Assembly (NCBI GenBank): GCA_026018925.1 | Contig: JAKSZU010000003.1 | Span: forward strand, 188,639,639-188,703,638 | Length of the DNA: 64,000 bases | Direction of reading: 5' to 3' | Origin: Tupaia tana | Lineage: Eukaryota > Chordata > Mammalia > Scandentia > Tupaiidae | Shown: piece by piece, positions 1-10,984 of the stretch | Layout: every line of letters begins with the position of its first letter | Position numbering within the stretch: the stretch's first letter is position 1 | Notes under the pieces: generated by a model | Told to the model about the DNA's origin: nothing | Database searches by the model: none | What the model saw: only the letters and a program-made list of their open reading frames with translations | Translations under genes and position numbers: made by a program

Positions 1-104
1 GGCCTGCCAGAGCTACTGTTCATGGTCACAACACCATCTCTGTGTGAATGGAATGGTCATAATTCCACCTAATTCTTTATTTTTTTCCCCAAATTTCTAA
101 GTAA

Positions 105-251
105 CTTTTAAAATAGCTCATACACATACATTGGTGGGAAATAAAGAAAGTCATTGACAAGAAACATTCTCTCCTTTCCAAATTCTCCCTTTCCCTTCAC
201 CAGAGACAACCATTGTTCACAGCATGTTATGTATCCTTGCAGAGATAGCCT

Positions 252-253
<2 letters not shown>
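105..253. mobile_element. Ancient L1-like 3' region fragment
   Basis: The run through CCAGAGACAACCATTGTTC and GTATCCTTGCAGAGATA resembles the pattern seen near old mammalian L1 3' ends, which also often runs into a CA repeat as here. The match is by eye and the subfamily is not assigned. Confidence 0.4.

Positions 254-289
<36 letters not shown>
254..289. repeat. (AC)18 microsatellite
   Basis: An uninterrupted AC dinucleotide run of 36 bp lies directly after the L1-like fragment. Confidence 0.97.
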
Positions 290-292
<3 letters not shown>

Positions 293-403
293 AATATAAG
301 CCCTATTAGGGCAGGGATTTCTATTTATATCATTCACTTCTGTGAGAAGAGTAGTATGCAGAGAGTGCCCAACAGCTATGCTGAATGAATGAATGAATGA
401 TTA
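290..403 (+). mobile_element. L2-like 3' end fragment
   Basis: The phrase GCCCTATTAGGGCAGGGATTT, followed by a GAATGAATGAATGA tail, is typical of the L2 LINE 3' end. The tail doubles as a short (TGAA)n repeat. Confidence 0.5.
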
Positions 404-689
404 TATAAATCAGATGTAGTTCTGGAAAGTCCAAATTTGTTCAATCCTTTATTTTTATCTCTTGTTTGGATGGATCTTTGGTAGGCAGTGGTTCTGTTTC
501 CTCAACCATGGAAATAGGTAACTATCAGTGCCTGCATTTCAGAGCTGCCATGTGGATCTAATGAGATTATGTGGAAGTGTTAGCAGCTATCAATGATTGT
601 CTGCCTACTCAAAAGAGGGACCTCAAATGGAAGGGGTTTCCCAAGTGGCCCTATGCACTCTGATCTACCAACAGCAAAAACACACCACT

Positions 690-800
690 GTGCCTCCTGA
701 CCTATTGCTTGCCTCCTTTGATCAGAGTGTGAGCTTTCTGAGAGTAGGATTCATGTTCATTAGCTCTACACTTCAGGGTCTAGTATATATTAGGTAAGAA
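690..800 (+). mobile_element. L2-like fragment
   Basis: GTGAGCTTTCTGAGAGTAGGATTCATG and GGGTCTAGTATATATTAGG follow the layout of the L2 3' end (a 'gtgagctcc..gagggcaggga..' block, then 'gtgcctagtatatagtagg'). It is short and diverged. Confidence 0.4.
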
Positions 801-804
801 AAGG

Positions 805-1068
805 GCCAGCCCCATAGCCTACTGGTTAAGGGAAGTGGATCCCACATGACTGACTACACAGTTAGAATCCCTGCCTGGCAACTTGAAAAACATGCCAGAT
901 GCATGTACGTGTGTGCTCAAAAATCCTATCAGGATGGAGAAATAGAGAAGAAGGGATTATGGTGTGACCATACCCCATTGGGGGGTGCTTTCTTCCTCCC
1001 TCTCTCTCTCTGTCTCTCTGTCTTTCTGACAAGTGCACATGACCTTTGGTCACTTTTTTCTAAAGATA
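805..1068 (+). mobile_element. tRNA-derived SINE, type B
   Basis: It starts GGCCAGCCCCATAGCCTACT and has a diverged tRNA-like head, a middle section ending in AAGGGATTATGGTGTGACC, a CCCCATTGGGGGG box and a CT-rich 3' part. Type B copies share this layout but are more diverged than type A. Small open frames across it come from the SINE. Confidence 0.8.
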
Positions 1069-1076
1069 AGAATGGG

Positions 1077-1285
1077 ACGAGCAGGTGGCGTGATGGTTAG
1101 GGCGCTGGATTCCCACAAGGCTGAGTGCAGTTTGAGTCCCAGACCTGGCAGCTTGCTTTCTCCCTTTCCTTTTCTGTCTCTATCTCCCTCTCTCTCTTTC
1201 ACTCTGTGTTTCTCTGGTAAAATTTAAATAAATAAATAGATAAGTAAGTAAAGTTAAATAAAATAATTATTTAAAAAATATAAGG
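1077..1285 (+). mobile_element. tRNA-derived SINE, short type D
   Basis: A tRNA-like head (GAGCAGGTGGCGTGATGG as the A-box region, then GTTTGAGTCC as the B box) passes directly into a CT-rich stretch and an AATAAATAAATA tail. The central block present in the longer types is missing. It lies immediately downstream of a type B copy in the same orientation. Confidence 0.75.
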
Positions 1286-1289
1286 AAAT

Positions 1290-2770
1290 AAATGATGCTT
1301 CAACAAAGGAAACTGAGCATGAGGGGGAGGCAGAATGGGTGATCCAGAGACATCTGTTCTTGTGTGCACACAAATACATACACACCCCTTCATTGGCCCC
1401 ACAAGCTCACACCAAAGGTTTATAATAAAGAAGAAAGATAAAAGCCCCAGTTGTTAGCAGCTCAATTAAAGATAGTGAATGCACTTGACTGAGAAAATGT
1501 AAATATTTCAACAAAGGTAATAACAAAAATCAATAAAACTGTTTATATTGGCCAATTTCAATTGGATAAAAGAATAAATTAATTGGTCCTGAAAGACAAC
1601 TATCTAAATTAGGTTAGATGAATGGAAATATCCTTTTCTTTTAAGCCTAATCATAAGAACATCAACAACAGTAAATGATTAAATAATAGGCCACTTTGAC
1701 CCAGTAATATCTGAGCTGCAAACAGGAATTTCCCGAAACAATCTACTTTACAAGATGCAGAAATGACATATACTAAGGCAACAGAGACAGAATTAGAGGC
1801 CATGCAAAGAAATAGGGGCCCGCTCCTTCACTAAGGACCTATTATAAACCCACACTTTCTATAAGCTTATTTCCCTAACATACTGATTCCTTCTTCAATT
1901 ACTTCATTAGTAAGACAGTCACATAAGTCAATAGGTTGCCTACATCTATACTCTCATCATGGCACAGGGGAAAGGGCTTTAGTAGTGATCAAAAAGCGCT
2001 CTGTTCTCCAAATACTCGGTATTTGATTCTGTTCTTCATCTGCTAATGGTTGGCATTTGGTGTTGTTAACTATAGATGATTCATTTCAGAGGAACTGCTG
2101 TGCAACTAGAGGCTACATGGAAGGAAATGAGGGCTTCTTGACTTATTTCGCATCAGGCATTTTAGCAACATCTCTTTGTGACATTATAAATTCCTTGACA
2201 GGGGCTTGGTACTTATTGTCTTCAAGCTGACTACCCTCATCTCATCTGCTGCATGTGGTCACTTCTAGGAACAAACAGTTATTCCATCAGGACAAGGATG
2301 GAGCCAAAAATCTAGAGACTGAGGACCTGCTCCTTGGTTTCAGGCTCTACAGCAGCACTGGGAATGAAGAAGTATGCACATTTTAAGATCAATGTTTTTG
2401 AACATGTGGGATTTGTTATTTTGTTTTCTGGACTCTTCGCACCACTGGACGGCCCAACATGTCCACACATGTTCAGGGAGGCTGTGAGGTGAATAGAACC
2501 AGAACTCATTGTCCAAAGCTCATCGTAGGAGGGATGAGGCCTAGCAGCACATTGGAGCTGGTGTCTGGCTTTGGAGTCCCTCATCTAGGAAGCTGAAGGT
2601 TCTCCTGTACCTCTCAAAGTCATTTTTCTTATTAGAGACTGAACAGAAGTTGAAAAAGAAAAGCAATGGGAGTGTGGGCCTGATTTTGGGACAACTCAGA
2701 GACCCTGGAAAAGAAAAGAATGCTGAAACTTGTAAAATGATCACCATAGCACTCTATGAGATTGTTAAGG
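1290..2770. other. Unannotated AT-rich intronic stretch
   Basis: No gene or recognisable repeat is visible. 1440-1800 is AT-rich, SINE-free and lacks simple repeats, so it could be conserved non-coding sequence, but nothing in it identifies a function. Confidence 0.3.
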
Positions 2771-2773
2771 GAG

Positions 2774-2892
2774 AAAAGAGAGAATGCAAAAAAGAAATTG
2801 ACCTGGACTTGACCTTCTGAAACTTAAGTGAAAAGAAAAGAGAGAATGCAGAAGATAAATTGACCTGCACTTGACTTTCTGAAACCTAAGTG
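2774..2892. repeat. Tandem duplication, two 57-bp units
   Basis: Unit 1 (2774-2830) and unit 2 (2836-2892) both begin AAAAGAGAGAATGCA and end in CTGAAAC-T-AAGTG, with a 62-bp period and a few substitutions between them. The divergence indicates an old local duplication. No function is apparent. Confidence 0.9.
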
Positions 2893-3199
2893 CCATAGTT
2901 ATAAAATGTGCTCTAGCCAGTGTCCCAGGACTTGACCAAACTTGACCTAGAACATGCCTCTTCTTTGGAGGACAGGGAGGGAGAAAGGCCTTGACCACAA
3001 AGTCACATCCAAAAGAAACTGCCTTCAACCTTCAAACATAGCTTAATCATTTAAGGCATCTCATTTTCTTGTTTGCATAGCATGAAAATTTCTGTCTGCA
3101 ACACTGATGACTGTCTTCATTTGAATGCTCCTAGACAGCACATACTCCATCTATTTAATTTATCCTGTCTATTAAGCCATACCTAAAAATAAGATCTTC

Positions 3200-3590
3200 A
3201 AAACTGATAAGGATGACAAGGTTCCCTCTGCTTGGAATGGACTTTCCACTTCTCCCTGCCAGTCCAGTCTACCTATCCCTACCTATTCCTTGAAATTTCC
3301 CTGGGTTATTCCAGTCCCAATTCATTCCCAATTAGACAACTTCTGGTAATACCTGATTAAACACTCCATATGATGTTGTCTTGCATTGTTCTCTAATGCT
3401 TTCTTTATAAGTCTTGAATTCCTAATTGAATTACAAGCTCCTTAAAGGCAATGACCATGTTTTGTATTTCTTATGAATGTCATCTCTCATTTTTTACTTC
3501 CCTCTTCACTTCCCATTCTCCAAACCCAGCACAAGTACCAAGTTGAGCACATTCATTGAAGTGCATTGGTGACCACTACTCATTTGAATG
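3200..3590 (+). mobile_element. L2 LINE 3' end
   Basis: A block with CTCCTTAAAGGCAATGACCATG and a terminal 'AACCCAGCACAAGTACCAAGTTGAGCACATTCATTGAA' layout matches the L2 3' region (stop-rich, 'gtaagctccttgagggcagggacc', 'cagtgcctagcacatagtaggcactcaataaa'). Confidence 0.6.
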
Positions 3591-3599
3591 AATGGTACT

Positions 3600-4945
3600 T
3601 ACTAACTATCTGATAGCTAGAAGGCATTGGATTAAATAACAGAATTCAGAAGAAAACAGAGAATTCTCATCACCTGAAGCTTCCGTGGGACTCTGAAATA
3701 TGAGAGATCCTATTTAAAAATATACCCAACTTACTGAGGCAGAGTTTCAAGAGAAGCCCCCTCTGCCTTTATTTCAACCTGAAGGCAGTCGTCTAACACC
3801 TGTCATGGACACAAGACTCTCTGAGTACAAAACTATTCAATAACATCTTAACAAGAGGGCATGTTAGCAGGAAAGATTGCTAGCTTGTTAATATTTGAGT
3901 CAGGTCTAGTTTCAAATTAAGATTTAGTTATGAATCCACATTACAGAGAATCTTAGAAGGATCTAATAATTCCTAAACTGGGACCAAAAGAGTTTTCATT
4001 TCTAAGAGAGTAGAAAAGATACCTGCTTATTTATAAAAGGGACTCTCTGAGTCACCTTAGGATTCAAAGTTAAAATCTTTAGCTTTATGTTTCTTTAAAA
4101 AGCTTTCAGAAGAAAAGAACTGAAATATAAAGAATAGTGAGAGGTCACTGCCATGCTGGCAACCTCATTATTGGGGTTGTGATTCAGAGAAAGGGACTGG
4201 ATCATACCTCTGGTCCAGACCTCATAGGGCCTCTTAAACTTATGGCTCCAGGCATGTCGATTTTACCATTTACTTCTCACTTTCACCATCTTCCCCATGG
4301 AGGTAGTACTGTTAGACACCTGGCAAAGCTAAAATAATTACATACTTGTAATTGTTTCAGAGTCAAGCAGAGCTAGTTAGATCACGTCTGTCTGTCTGTG
4401 CAACTTGACGGCAGTACAGAAGAGAACTGCAAAGATGAGTTAAGATTTCTAAAATATCCTTTCAAAGTATTACAACACTTGATTGATTCAGCCTGAAGAA
4501 GAGTGATTTAATAACTGTCTTCAAATATGTGAAGGTCTCTCACCCAGGTCTGGTAAGAGTAGAGGCACCACATATTCTCAGTCTGTGCTGAGTGGAGGTA
4601 GGACAAGCCAGGCTCTGACAAGAAGAAGCCTCTGACATTAAGAGCCACAGGACACAGCTGAGTGTCTCAAAGATGCTAGAGAATGCCCTCCTGGGAATTA
4701 CTTCATTTGGGGAAGGGTGAGGAAGAAAGACAGAGAGGGATGAAGGGGCAAAACTGGCAAGGTTTGAACTGTACAGAAATCTCACAGCCCCTGCATACGT
4801 TACTCTGTAAGTCACCACTTTGTTACCTTGCTCTGTTCTTCACCCGAGTCAGATGCCTACCCTCAATGTTTCCCAGTATACCCTATCTGATCTTCCTGGC
4901 ACTGACTGAATCTAAGTCCACCTCCCTCCCCTCAGCTCTCCAGAG
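3600..4945. other. Unannotated intronic stretch
   Basis: It has ordinary base composition and no SINE or long open frame of interest. I could not name anything in it. Confidence 0.3.
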
Positions 4946-4949
4946 CTTT

Positions 4950-5130
4950 AGGATCTTTATTGAGCATCCCCTATATGTGAGGGGCACTGAACCTAAGTGC
5001 TGTTCTTATAGCAATCCTAGTATAGTAACAATCACATTATTATCCCCATAGTATGGGTGAGAAATCTGAAGTTCTGAGCTGGATTTAAATACAGGTCTGA
5101 TGAACTCCTATGGCTCTGCTCTTTCCTTTC
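4950..5130 (-). mobile_element. MIR element
   Basis: TTTATTGAGCATCCCCTATATGTGAGGGGCACTGAA, then CATTATTATCCCCATAG and GAGAAATCTGAAG, reads as a MIR in reverse orientation. Confidence 0.65.
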
Positions 5131-5318
5131 TCTCTGCTGCCAATCCCAGAGAGGAGACTGAACATTTTGTGTAGCCTGTGGCCACAAAAAGAAGTGGGGA
5201 GAGAGTGAATCCTCTTCCCTGCTCCTCTTCTGCTTCTATGATAAACAGTTCCTCCAGAACTTGATTTAACTGCATTATCTGTAATGTCTGTGCTGCAAAT
5301 TATGTTGTACCCTCTATG

Positions 5319-5320
<2 letters not shown>

Positions 5321-5349
<29 letters not shown>

Positions 5350-5595
5350 GGAGAGGTTTTTGCTATAAGGCACATGTACTCACCAGACAGAGAGACAGAA
5401 AGCGAGAAATCACCCCCGCCCCCCCCCCCCCCCCCCATGGGAGATGGCCACGCCACAATCCCTTCTCCTCTTGGGATCTTGGGCATGCACGCACATACGC
5501 CCGGCATGAGTTTTAAGCCACTGGGTCCAGGATGTGAACCGCAGTCGACTACATGGGAGTCCAGCATCATAGCCATTACACTAACTGCTGGTCCC
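5321..5595 (-). mobile_element. tRNA-derived SINE, type A (young)
   Basis: In reverse orientation, a T run (5331-5349), then GAGAGGTTTTTGCTATA, a CAGACAGAGAGACAGAAAGCGAG block, an expanded C run (about 5418-5436), and the inverted tRNA-like head ending CTAACTGCTGGTCCC. The long homopolymers are intact, so the copy is recent. The open frames around 5.1-5.6 kb are produced by this element. Confidence 0.95.
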
Positions 5596-6130
5596 TGTAT
5601 TTATTTTAAAGTTCGTCTTGTTAATGAGAGTGAAACAGAGAAAGGCAAGAACCCTCAATAGTCTCACTCTTTCAGCCTTCCTAATAGCCAGGAACACAGG
5701 TGTAAGCCCAACATTTACAGCCTGATCCGGGAACCAACCCTGTGGTCTTACACGTAGACCTAGGACTGCTTAAGCAGCATAGCCAGCCCACTGATCTCTG
5801 TATTTTATTGGAAAAACCATTTGGAGATCCAAACCTACTGATGAGATCTGTTATTATTTCTTCTTGTTATTTCTTTTGATCATTGGTTTAAACTCTGAAG
5901 AACTCTCCCAGATGAGCAACACACCTGAATTGAAGGCTGGAAAAGAGTTCATATGTCCCAGGGTCAGCCCCTGACCATTTTCTCATCTGGAAATTCAGGA
6001 AAATTGTGCTTTGGCCATATTCTTATAAATAATAAGAAATAACACATGAATTATGTCATAACAAAGAAAGAAATACTAACTAATATGCACAGCAGGAAAC
6101 AATTGTTTGCGCATTTGGAATTGCACTGCC

Positions 6131-6384
6131 TTTTTTTTGGGGGGGGGAGGTTTTCGCTATAGGGCGCGTGCGCTCGCCAGACAGACAGAAACAGAGAGAC
6201 AGAAAGCGAGAAATCACCCCCCAGGGGGGATGGTCACACCACAATTCCTTCTCCTCCATTCTCCTCTCGGGATCTTGGGCACGCACGCACACGCACCCGG
6301 CGTGAGTTTTAAGTCACCGGGTCCGGGACGCGAACAGCGGTCGACTACGTGGGAGTCCAGCAACATAGCTAACTGCTGGTTCCC
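6131..6384 (-). mobile_element. tRNA-derived SINE, type A (young)
   Basis: It has the same layout as the copy 0.8 kb away, with many retained CpGs (GGGCGCGTGCGCTCGCC). A short target duplication TTGCACT flanks it at about 6121 and 6385. A G run replaces part of the tail. Confidence 0.95.
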
Positions 6385-6389
6385 TTGCA

Positions 6390-9300
6390 CTACTGTTTTT
6401 GTTCCTGTTCCCTGGGCTAATTATTCTTTGATTTAAATATCTGGTGAGCCTGTCATGCCATGCTTACTAAGAAGTCATGTGATTATTATTTATGATAAAG
6501 GCAAAACACTAAAAAGCACCTGAGACAGAAGGTTCACACAAGGGTAATCTGAATAGTTTTGCCACTTAAGATAATCTGAGTAAAGTGCCCAGCACTTTGC
6601 CTGCCAAAAAGACTCCATTTCTTTTAATCCCTTCTACCTGTTGTAGATATTAGCCAGCCCTCAACCATAAGCTCTAACAGATGCCTATTCAAATTATACC
6701 AAAGGATAAATCATATGACCAGAAATGACCTTAAATGTCACCCAGCAGCCTGACCCCTTCTATCTTGGGTTAGGTTGCCTAGTTTAGCTAAAGCATACAC
6801 CAGTCAAATCCCATTATAGTGAACAGCACAGGACATGCAAGCAGTGGAATTTTATTAGGCAGTTGGAAATCACATTAGCCCCAGCTCTAGCAAAAGTAAA
6901 CGTCCAGGCTTTCCAGCAGTATGGTAGCAAGAAACAGAATCCTTTGGCACATCCTAGAAGAAGGGGGTATAGTCACACTGTCTCACTCCCACACCCATCT
7001 CTGAGCTCTTTGGGATTTCATGTGTTGTAAAGTTTGTGCGATTTTTATGAAAATTTTTTTCCATTGATGGGGCTGGAGCATTTGAGACGGGAGAATAAAG
7101 AGATGGTTCATGGTAGAATAAGAGAGCAGTGAAACTTCAGCTGTCCCTCATTTCAACTCTCACTTTTCCTTTTCACAGAATACAGAATTAGGTATTTTCA
7201 CTAAATAAAGAGCCTCAAATAGAATCTGTAAATGTCCACTGCCTGTAAATCCAATAGGGAATTTGTGACAACCACCACATTTCACCCTGGATCCTTCTCA
7301 TGCAGCCTGGATTACAAATATTAGGCTTTCTCATTCTCTAGGTCCTCTCCTTGCCATTTTAACCCTCCCCAAACCAAAGCGACTTCTGGACTATGTGCCT
7401 TCCCAGTCCCAGCAACAGGACCAAGAAGCAAGATGTGTACAACTCAACCAAGACCAGTTTCTAAGAAGAGATTACTAAAAGTCCTACTCTCTATCCAAAG
7501 AAAAGATCCAAAGTCCCAAGAACAGCAAGAAAAAAAGGGTAGATATTTTTTTCTTTTCTTCAGAGCAACACATGCTAGCACTTTACAGATTCTGGCATGT
7601 GTCAGCATTTCTAAAGTAAACTCTATTTTCTTTAGATGAAAGAGATTTAAAAAATAGACTCAGAATTTAGCCCAGTGAAAATTGCTTTGGCTATTCACAT
7701 GCAATAAGCTGCAGAAACAAGAAGAAAAAAAATCAATTGATTCTGATTTATTTATTCATTCATTTGTCCATCTCCTTCCCTCTAATGTAAATAATTTTGT
7801 AGGTCATTAATCTTTACAAAGAAAAAAATAATAATTCCTCCCATTGGTTGCACTGCATCTTGTCCAAGAAATACATATTTAATTAATTATACTATTGCAC
7901 ATATTATGTAAGGAAAAAAGGGTCTTGATTTTGCCTATTAAATCTTTTACCAGTGTCTACAATCAGGAAGCTTCTTTAAAACCTTCTATCTGGTAAATTT
8001 GGAAAACATGCTATGTGAATGGCAACCATAGGGTTTCAACTCCCTAACTGAAGTGTATTTCTTAATCTGGTGGTGGGTACATTAATGCTCATTTAATTTT
8101 TCTTTAAGCCCTTTTGTAGGTCTTAAATATTTCATACTAAATATTGTTCCATCTTCAAATTTTCTACAACAGATTCTATTCTGAGAGCTGAGAACAGAAA
8201 AGGGAAGTTGGAAATGCCAAACTGTAATTGCAATAAAGCGCAGAAAATGTAAGCAACCAATTCTGGAAGAATGTTAACGTTTTAAACCTATGCCAAAATA
8301 ATTGAAATTAAAACAGGACTGAATTCTATTATGATCTTCATATACACACAATTATTGAATTATTCTGAATACCTGCTGAAACTGGGTGATGAATTAGCAA
8401 TATGAAAATCATTAGGTACCACTGTCAAGTGCATCGTTGACCAAATTTGAATTTGCTTATATAAACTCTCTTTCCATCACCAAGTCTTCAGCTAGAGACT
8501 GTGGAGGAGGGAGGAGTTGTGACTTTGTGTTGTGATCCCCAGTATTCTGGGAAATAAGCCCCCGAGCCCTTATTTTTCTCATTGTCAAGAAAAACAGCTG
8601 TGGTCTTCCAATCTCTCTGCCATGACATTAAAGCCAACTGTTCTGTCCCCCTACCCACAGAGAAAGGAGGAGGAGAGTAAAACTGGTCCAATAATTAAAT
8701 TTCAGTCCAAATTCCCAACCTTCTCTGGAGTTTAAGTCTGCTGCCATCTCCTTATTATTTGGACAGGGTTTTATTTTCCAGCCTTCCCTTCTACCCTGAC
8801 TACTTAGTCCTCACCGCCCAACAAACTCTTACATGGTATTACGTGAGCAAAGAAAGGATTGAAAGAAGAGAGTGTAAGGAGAAGAGAGAAGGAAAATCCA
8901 CTGAACAGAGAAAATCTATGCCATTTATTTAGCCAGTGGGGAGCAGATGTTCCTTGCCCTGATATTTCTCTTTAAGAGCAGGGCTTTAGCCAGCATAAAG
9001 AACTGATAAAAGAAGTAGCACTTCTACAAAAGCTCCAAACTAGGATTCTGAAGGGTGACCCCTTATTAGTTGCATTTTCAAATACTGTTGGACTAACTGG
9101 ATTTCCCTCCTTCCCGACACACATACACAAACCCCATGTGAGCTTCCTGGCAGTAGCTGTCACCCCACTAAAACCTGCCTCACACACAATGTGCAAAAGG
9201 CCTTTTTTATTGACCACTTGGTAAGTCAAAAATCTTCCCTCTGGAATTTAGCAGATGGCTGGTCCCTTTTGGTATACTGACATAAGCATCTTCAAAATAA

Positions 9301-9420
9301 CCTTTACCTTTAAAGTATGCCAATTAATGAAATGTCACTGTAATATGTCCCAGCCAAGGAGGAAAGGGAGAGGCCTGGAAGACAAAGGGTCAATGGAAGA
9401 CTACAAAGATGAAGGTCACG
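6390..9420. other. Unannotated intronic stretch next to the exon
   Basis: About 3 kb has no SINE, LINE or open frame that I can name. 8160-8500 is AT-rich and free of repeats. The lack of insertions beside an exon is compatible with constraint but proves nothing. Confidence 0.3.
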
Positions 9421-9429
9421 CTCTCCTAC

Positions 9430-9493
9430 CTTCACCTGATGACCCTGAGAGATCGATGATCACATACACTCTTCCTTCTGGCTCCAGATCAAT
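9430..9493 (-). CDS. PRKCE: PRKCE second coding exon (protein kinase C epsilon, end of C2 domain)
   Basis: This is an internal coding exon of 64 nt. Read on the minus strand it starts in frame with ATT and encodes 21 residues beginning IDLEPEGRVYVIID and ending in SGE, plus the first base of the next codon, so it is phase 0 at its 5' end and phase 1 at its 3' end. The acceptor is a pyrimidine-rich tract ending in TTAATTGCAG, and the donor is GAAG followed by GTAGGAG. From memory this matches about residues 117-137 of the novel-class kinase PKC epsilon. The segment is the last beta strand of the N-terminal C2-like domain, just before the linker to the pseudosubstrate and C1 domains. PKC epsilon is a diacylglycerol-activated, calcium-independent serine/threonine kinase that translocates to membranes. 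The close paralogue PKC eta differs at several of these positions as I recall it, so epsilon is preferred. The preceding exon must lie beyond the right edge and the following exon beyond the left edge. Confidence 0.93.
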
Positions 9494-9654
9494 CTGCAAT
9501 TAAGAAAAGGAGAGTGACTCTGTTAGTACATTGTGTGGGCAACCCAAGAGTTTCACAACATTTCCATCCCAAACGCTAAAACCCCGAGTCATAGCTCCCT
9601 GCAATTCATCAGCCTACAATGGGTCACGGGCTATAGGAAGGAGGAATGAAGGAG

Positions 9655-10035
9655 AATCAGCATTTGCTGAATATCTACTGTATTCTGGATGCAGTACTCA
9701 GAAGTCTGGTATAGCATCACTCCAGTGGTTGTCAACTGGAAGTGATTTTGTTCCACAGGGGACAAGTGGCAAATGTCTAGAGACATTTTGAATTGTAATG
9801 ACTAGAGAGAGAGAGATGCTACTGGCATCTAATAGATGGAGGCAGGAATGCTGCAATACGTCCTATGGTACACAGGACAGTTCCCGTAACAATGACTCAT
9901 CCAGCCCAAATTGTCAATAGTGTTGAGGCCGAAACCCATGTGTTATCTCGTTGTACAGATAAGGAAACTGTGCTCCAAGTCCCAAGGTAAGTGGCAATGC
10001 AGAGATTCAATGCCAAGATTGTCTAAAGAAGCCCA
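9655..10035 (-). mobile_element. MIR split by a MER20 insertion
   Basis: The left piece (9655-9722, GCATTTGCTGAATATCTACTG) and right piece (9937-10035, GTACAGATAAGGAAACTG and onward) form one reverse-oriented MIR, separated by the MER20 element. Confidence 0.6.
9724..9936. mobile_element. MER20 DNA transposon (hAT type, non-autonomous)
   Basis: CAGTGGTTGTCAACTGGAAG, GGGGACAAGTGGCAAATGTCT, GCTACTGGCATCTAATAG, CACAGGACAGTTCCCGTAAC and CAATAGTGTTGAGG follow the MER20 consensus from end to end. Confidence 0.85.
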
Positions 10036-10138
10036 TATTCCTTACATTACCCCACCTGCCCCAAGGAAAATAAGAGAAGCATAAGACACTATTCCTGCTC
10101 TCAGTGTTTACAATCTCATTGGGAGTTAAAAACAGAGT

Positions 10139-10407
10139 GGGGTCAGCAGGTGGCATGGCAATTAAGGCACTGGACTCCCACATGGGCAACTACAGCTCAA
10201 GTTCCACATCTGGTGGCTTGAAAGTCACACTGGCCATATATGCATGAATGTCCAAAATCCTAAGAGGAGAATGGAGGAGAAGAGACTAAGGTGTAGCCAT
10301 TCCCCCCCAGGGGGTGATTTCTCACTTTCTCTATCTCTGTCTCTATGTGTCTCCAGTGAACACATACGCCCTAGGGCAGAAACTTAAAAAATAGATTTTT
10401 AAAAAAG
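10139..10407 (+). mobile_element. tRNA-derived SINE, older relative of type A
   Basis: The head GGGTCAGCAGGTGGCATGGC is followed by a central block with CCAAAATCCTAAGAGGAGAATGG, a C-rich box and a CT-rich 3' part. Most CpGs have decayed. The head carries GGTGGC where type A has GTTAGC. Confidence 0.85.
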
Positions 10408-10409
10408 AG

Positions 10410-10980
10410 AACAAGGCTGAATCCAACTTAATGATGAAGAATAAAGAACAACTCATAATATCTGATGTGTCTAACATTGATGTAGAAGAGCAGTCTGAGA
10501 AGACTTCACGGAGGAAACAAAGAAAAGGCATTCAAGGTGGAATAAACTGCAGAGGCTCAGAATGTGTGTGGTGTTTATGTGAGATTAGGATTCCCCCACA
10601 TTCATGTCAGATGTTGGCTACACATGCATGTTACAAACCCCAGATTCTGCTAGGGTTTTAAAAGGAGTTGACACTGCTGTTTACCATAAGCCTTTTCTCC
10701 AACCCTAGCTCCCTTCTTCCCCACCTTAAATCCAGCTAACTACTTCTATAAAGACCCAAGCTGATGGAAATCATATGGTGGGAGAAATTTCAGAGGGTTG
10801 GTCTCTCGTAGTTGAGACATTTTTGCAAGGTCTGAATTATTCTTACAAAAGCTGTGTTCTCCACGAGAGAGTAGTAACTCCGGAAACCCTGGTTCACCAA
10901 GTTTCCCTGCTCGCTTCTCCCCACCTCCACAAGCCCATCTGTCTAGGAGAGCTTTAATTGGCACATAAGTTCCAGGCTCT
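10410..10980. other. Unannotated intronic stretch
   Basis: No repeat or splice-bounded open frame could be supported here. Confidence 0.3.
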
Positions 10981-10984
10981 TTCC

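Larger units (their letters stand above)
1..9429 (-). other. PRKCE: PRKCE intron 2 (3' part lies outside the window)
   Basis: This is sequence downstream of the exon in gene orientation. It begins at the GT donor next to 9430 and runs off the left edge. I saw no segment resembling the next PKC epsilon exon, which would encode the pseudosubstrate and first cysteine-rich C1 region, so the intron is at least 9.4 kb here. Long stretches outside the listed repeats (1290-2770, 3600-4950, 6390-9420) show no feature I can name. Confidence 0.85.

Noticed and set aside
5085-5661. Open frames of 66-163 codons on both strands, with similar peptides recurring near 6.2, 16.6, 18.2, 23.8, 29.3, 35.5, 45.7, 47.2, 58.4 and 60.8 kb
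   Set aside because: They all translate the same type A SINE. The MAMSLDSHVVDRG and RETERQKARNHPPG peptides are the tRNA-like head and the CT-rich part in different frames, not a protein family.
1-9429. A search for the next PRKCE exon (pseudosubstrate and first C1 domain)
   Set aside because: No segment encoding the HX12CX2C-type C1 pattern or the basic pseudosubstrate was seen on the minus strand, so the next exon must lie outside the window.
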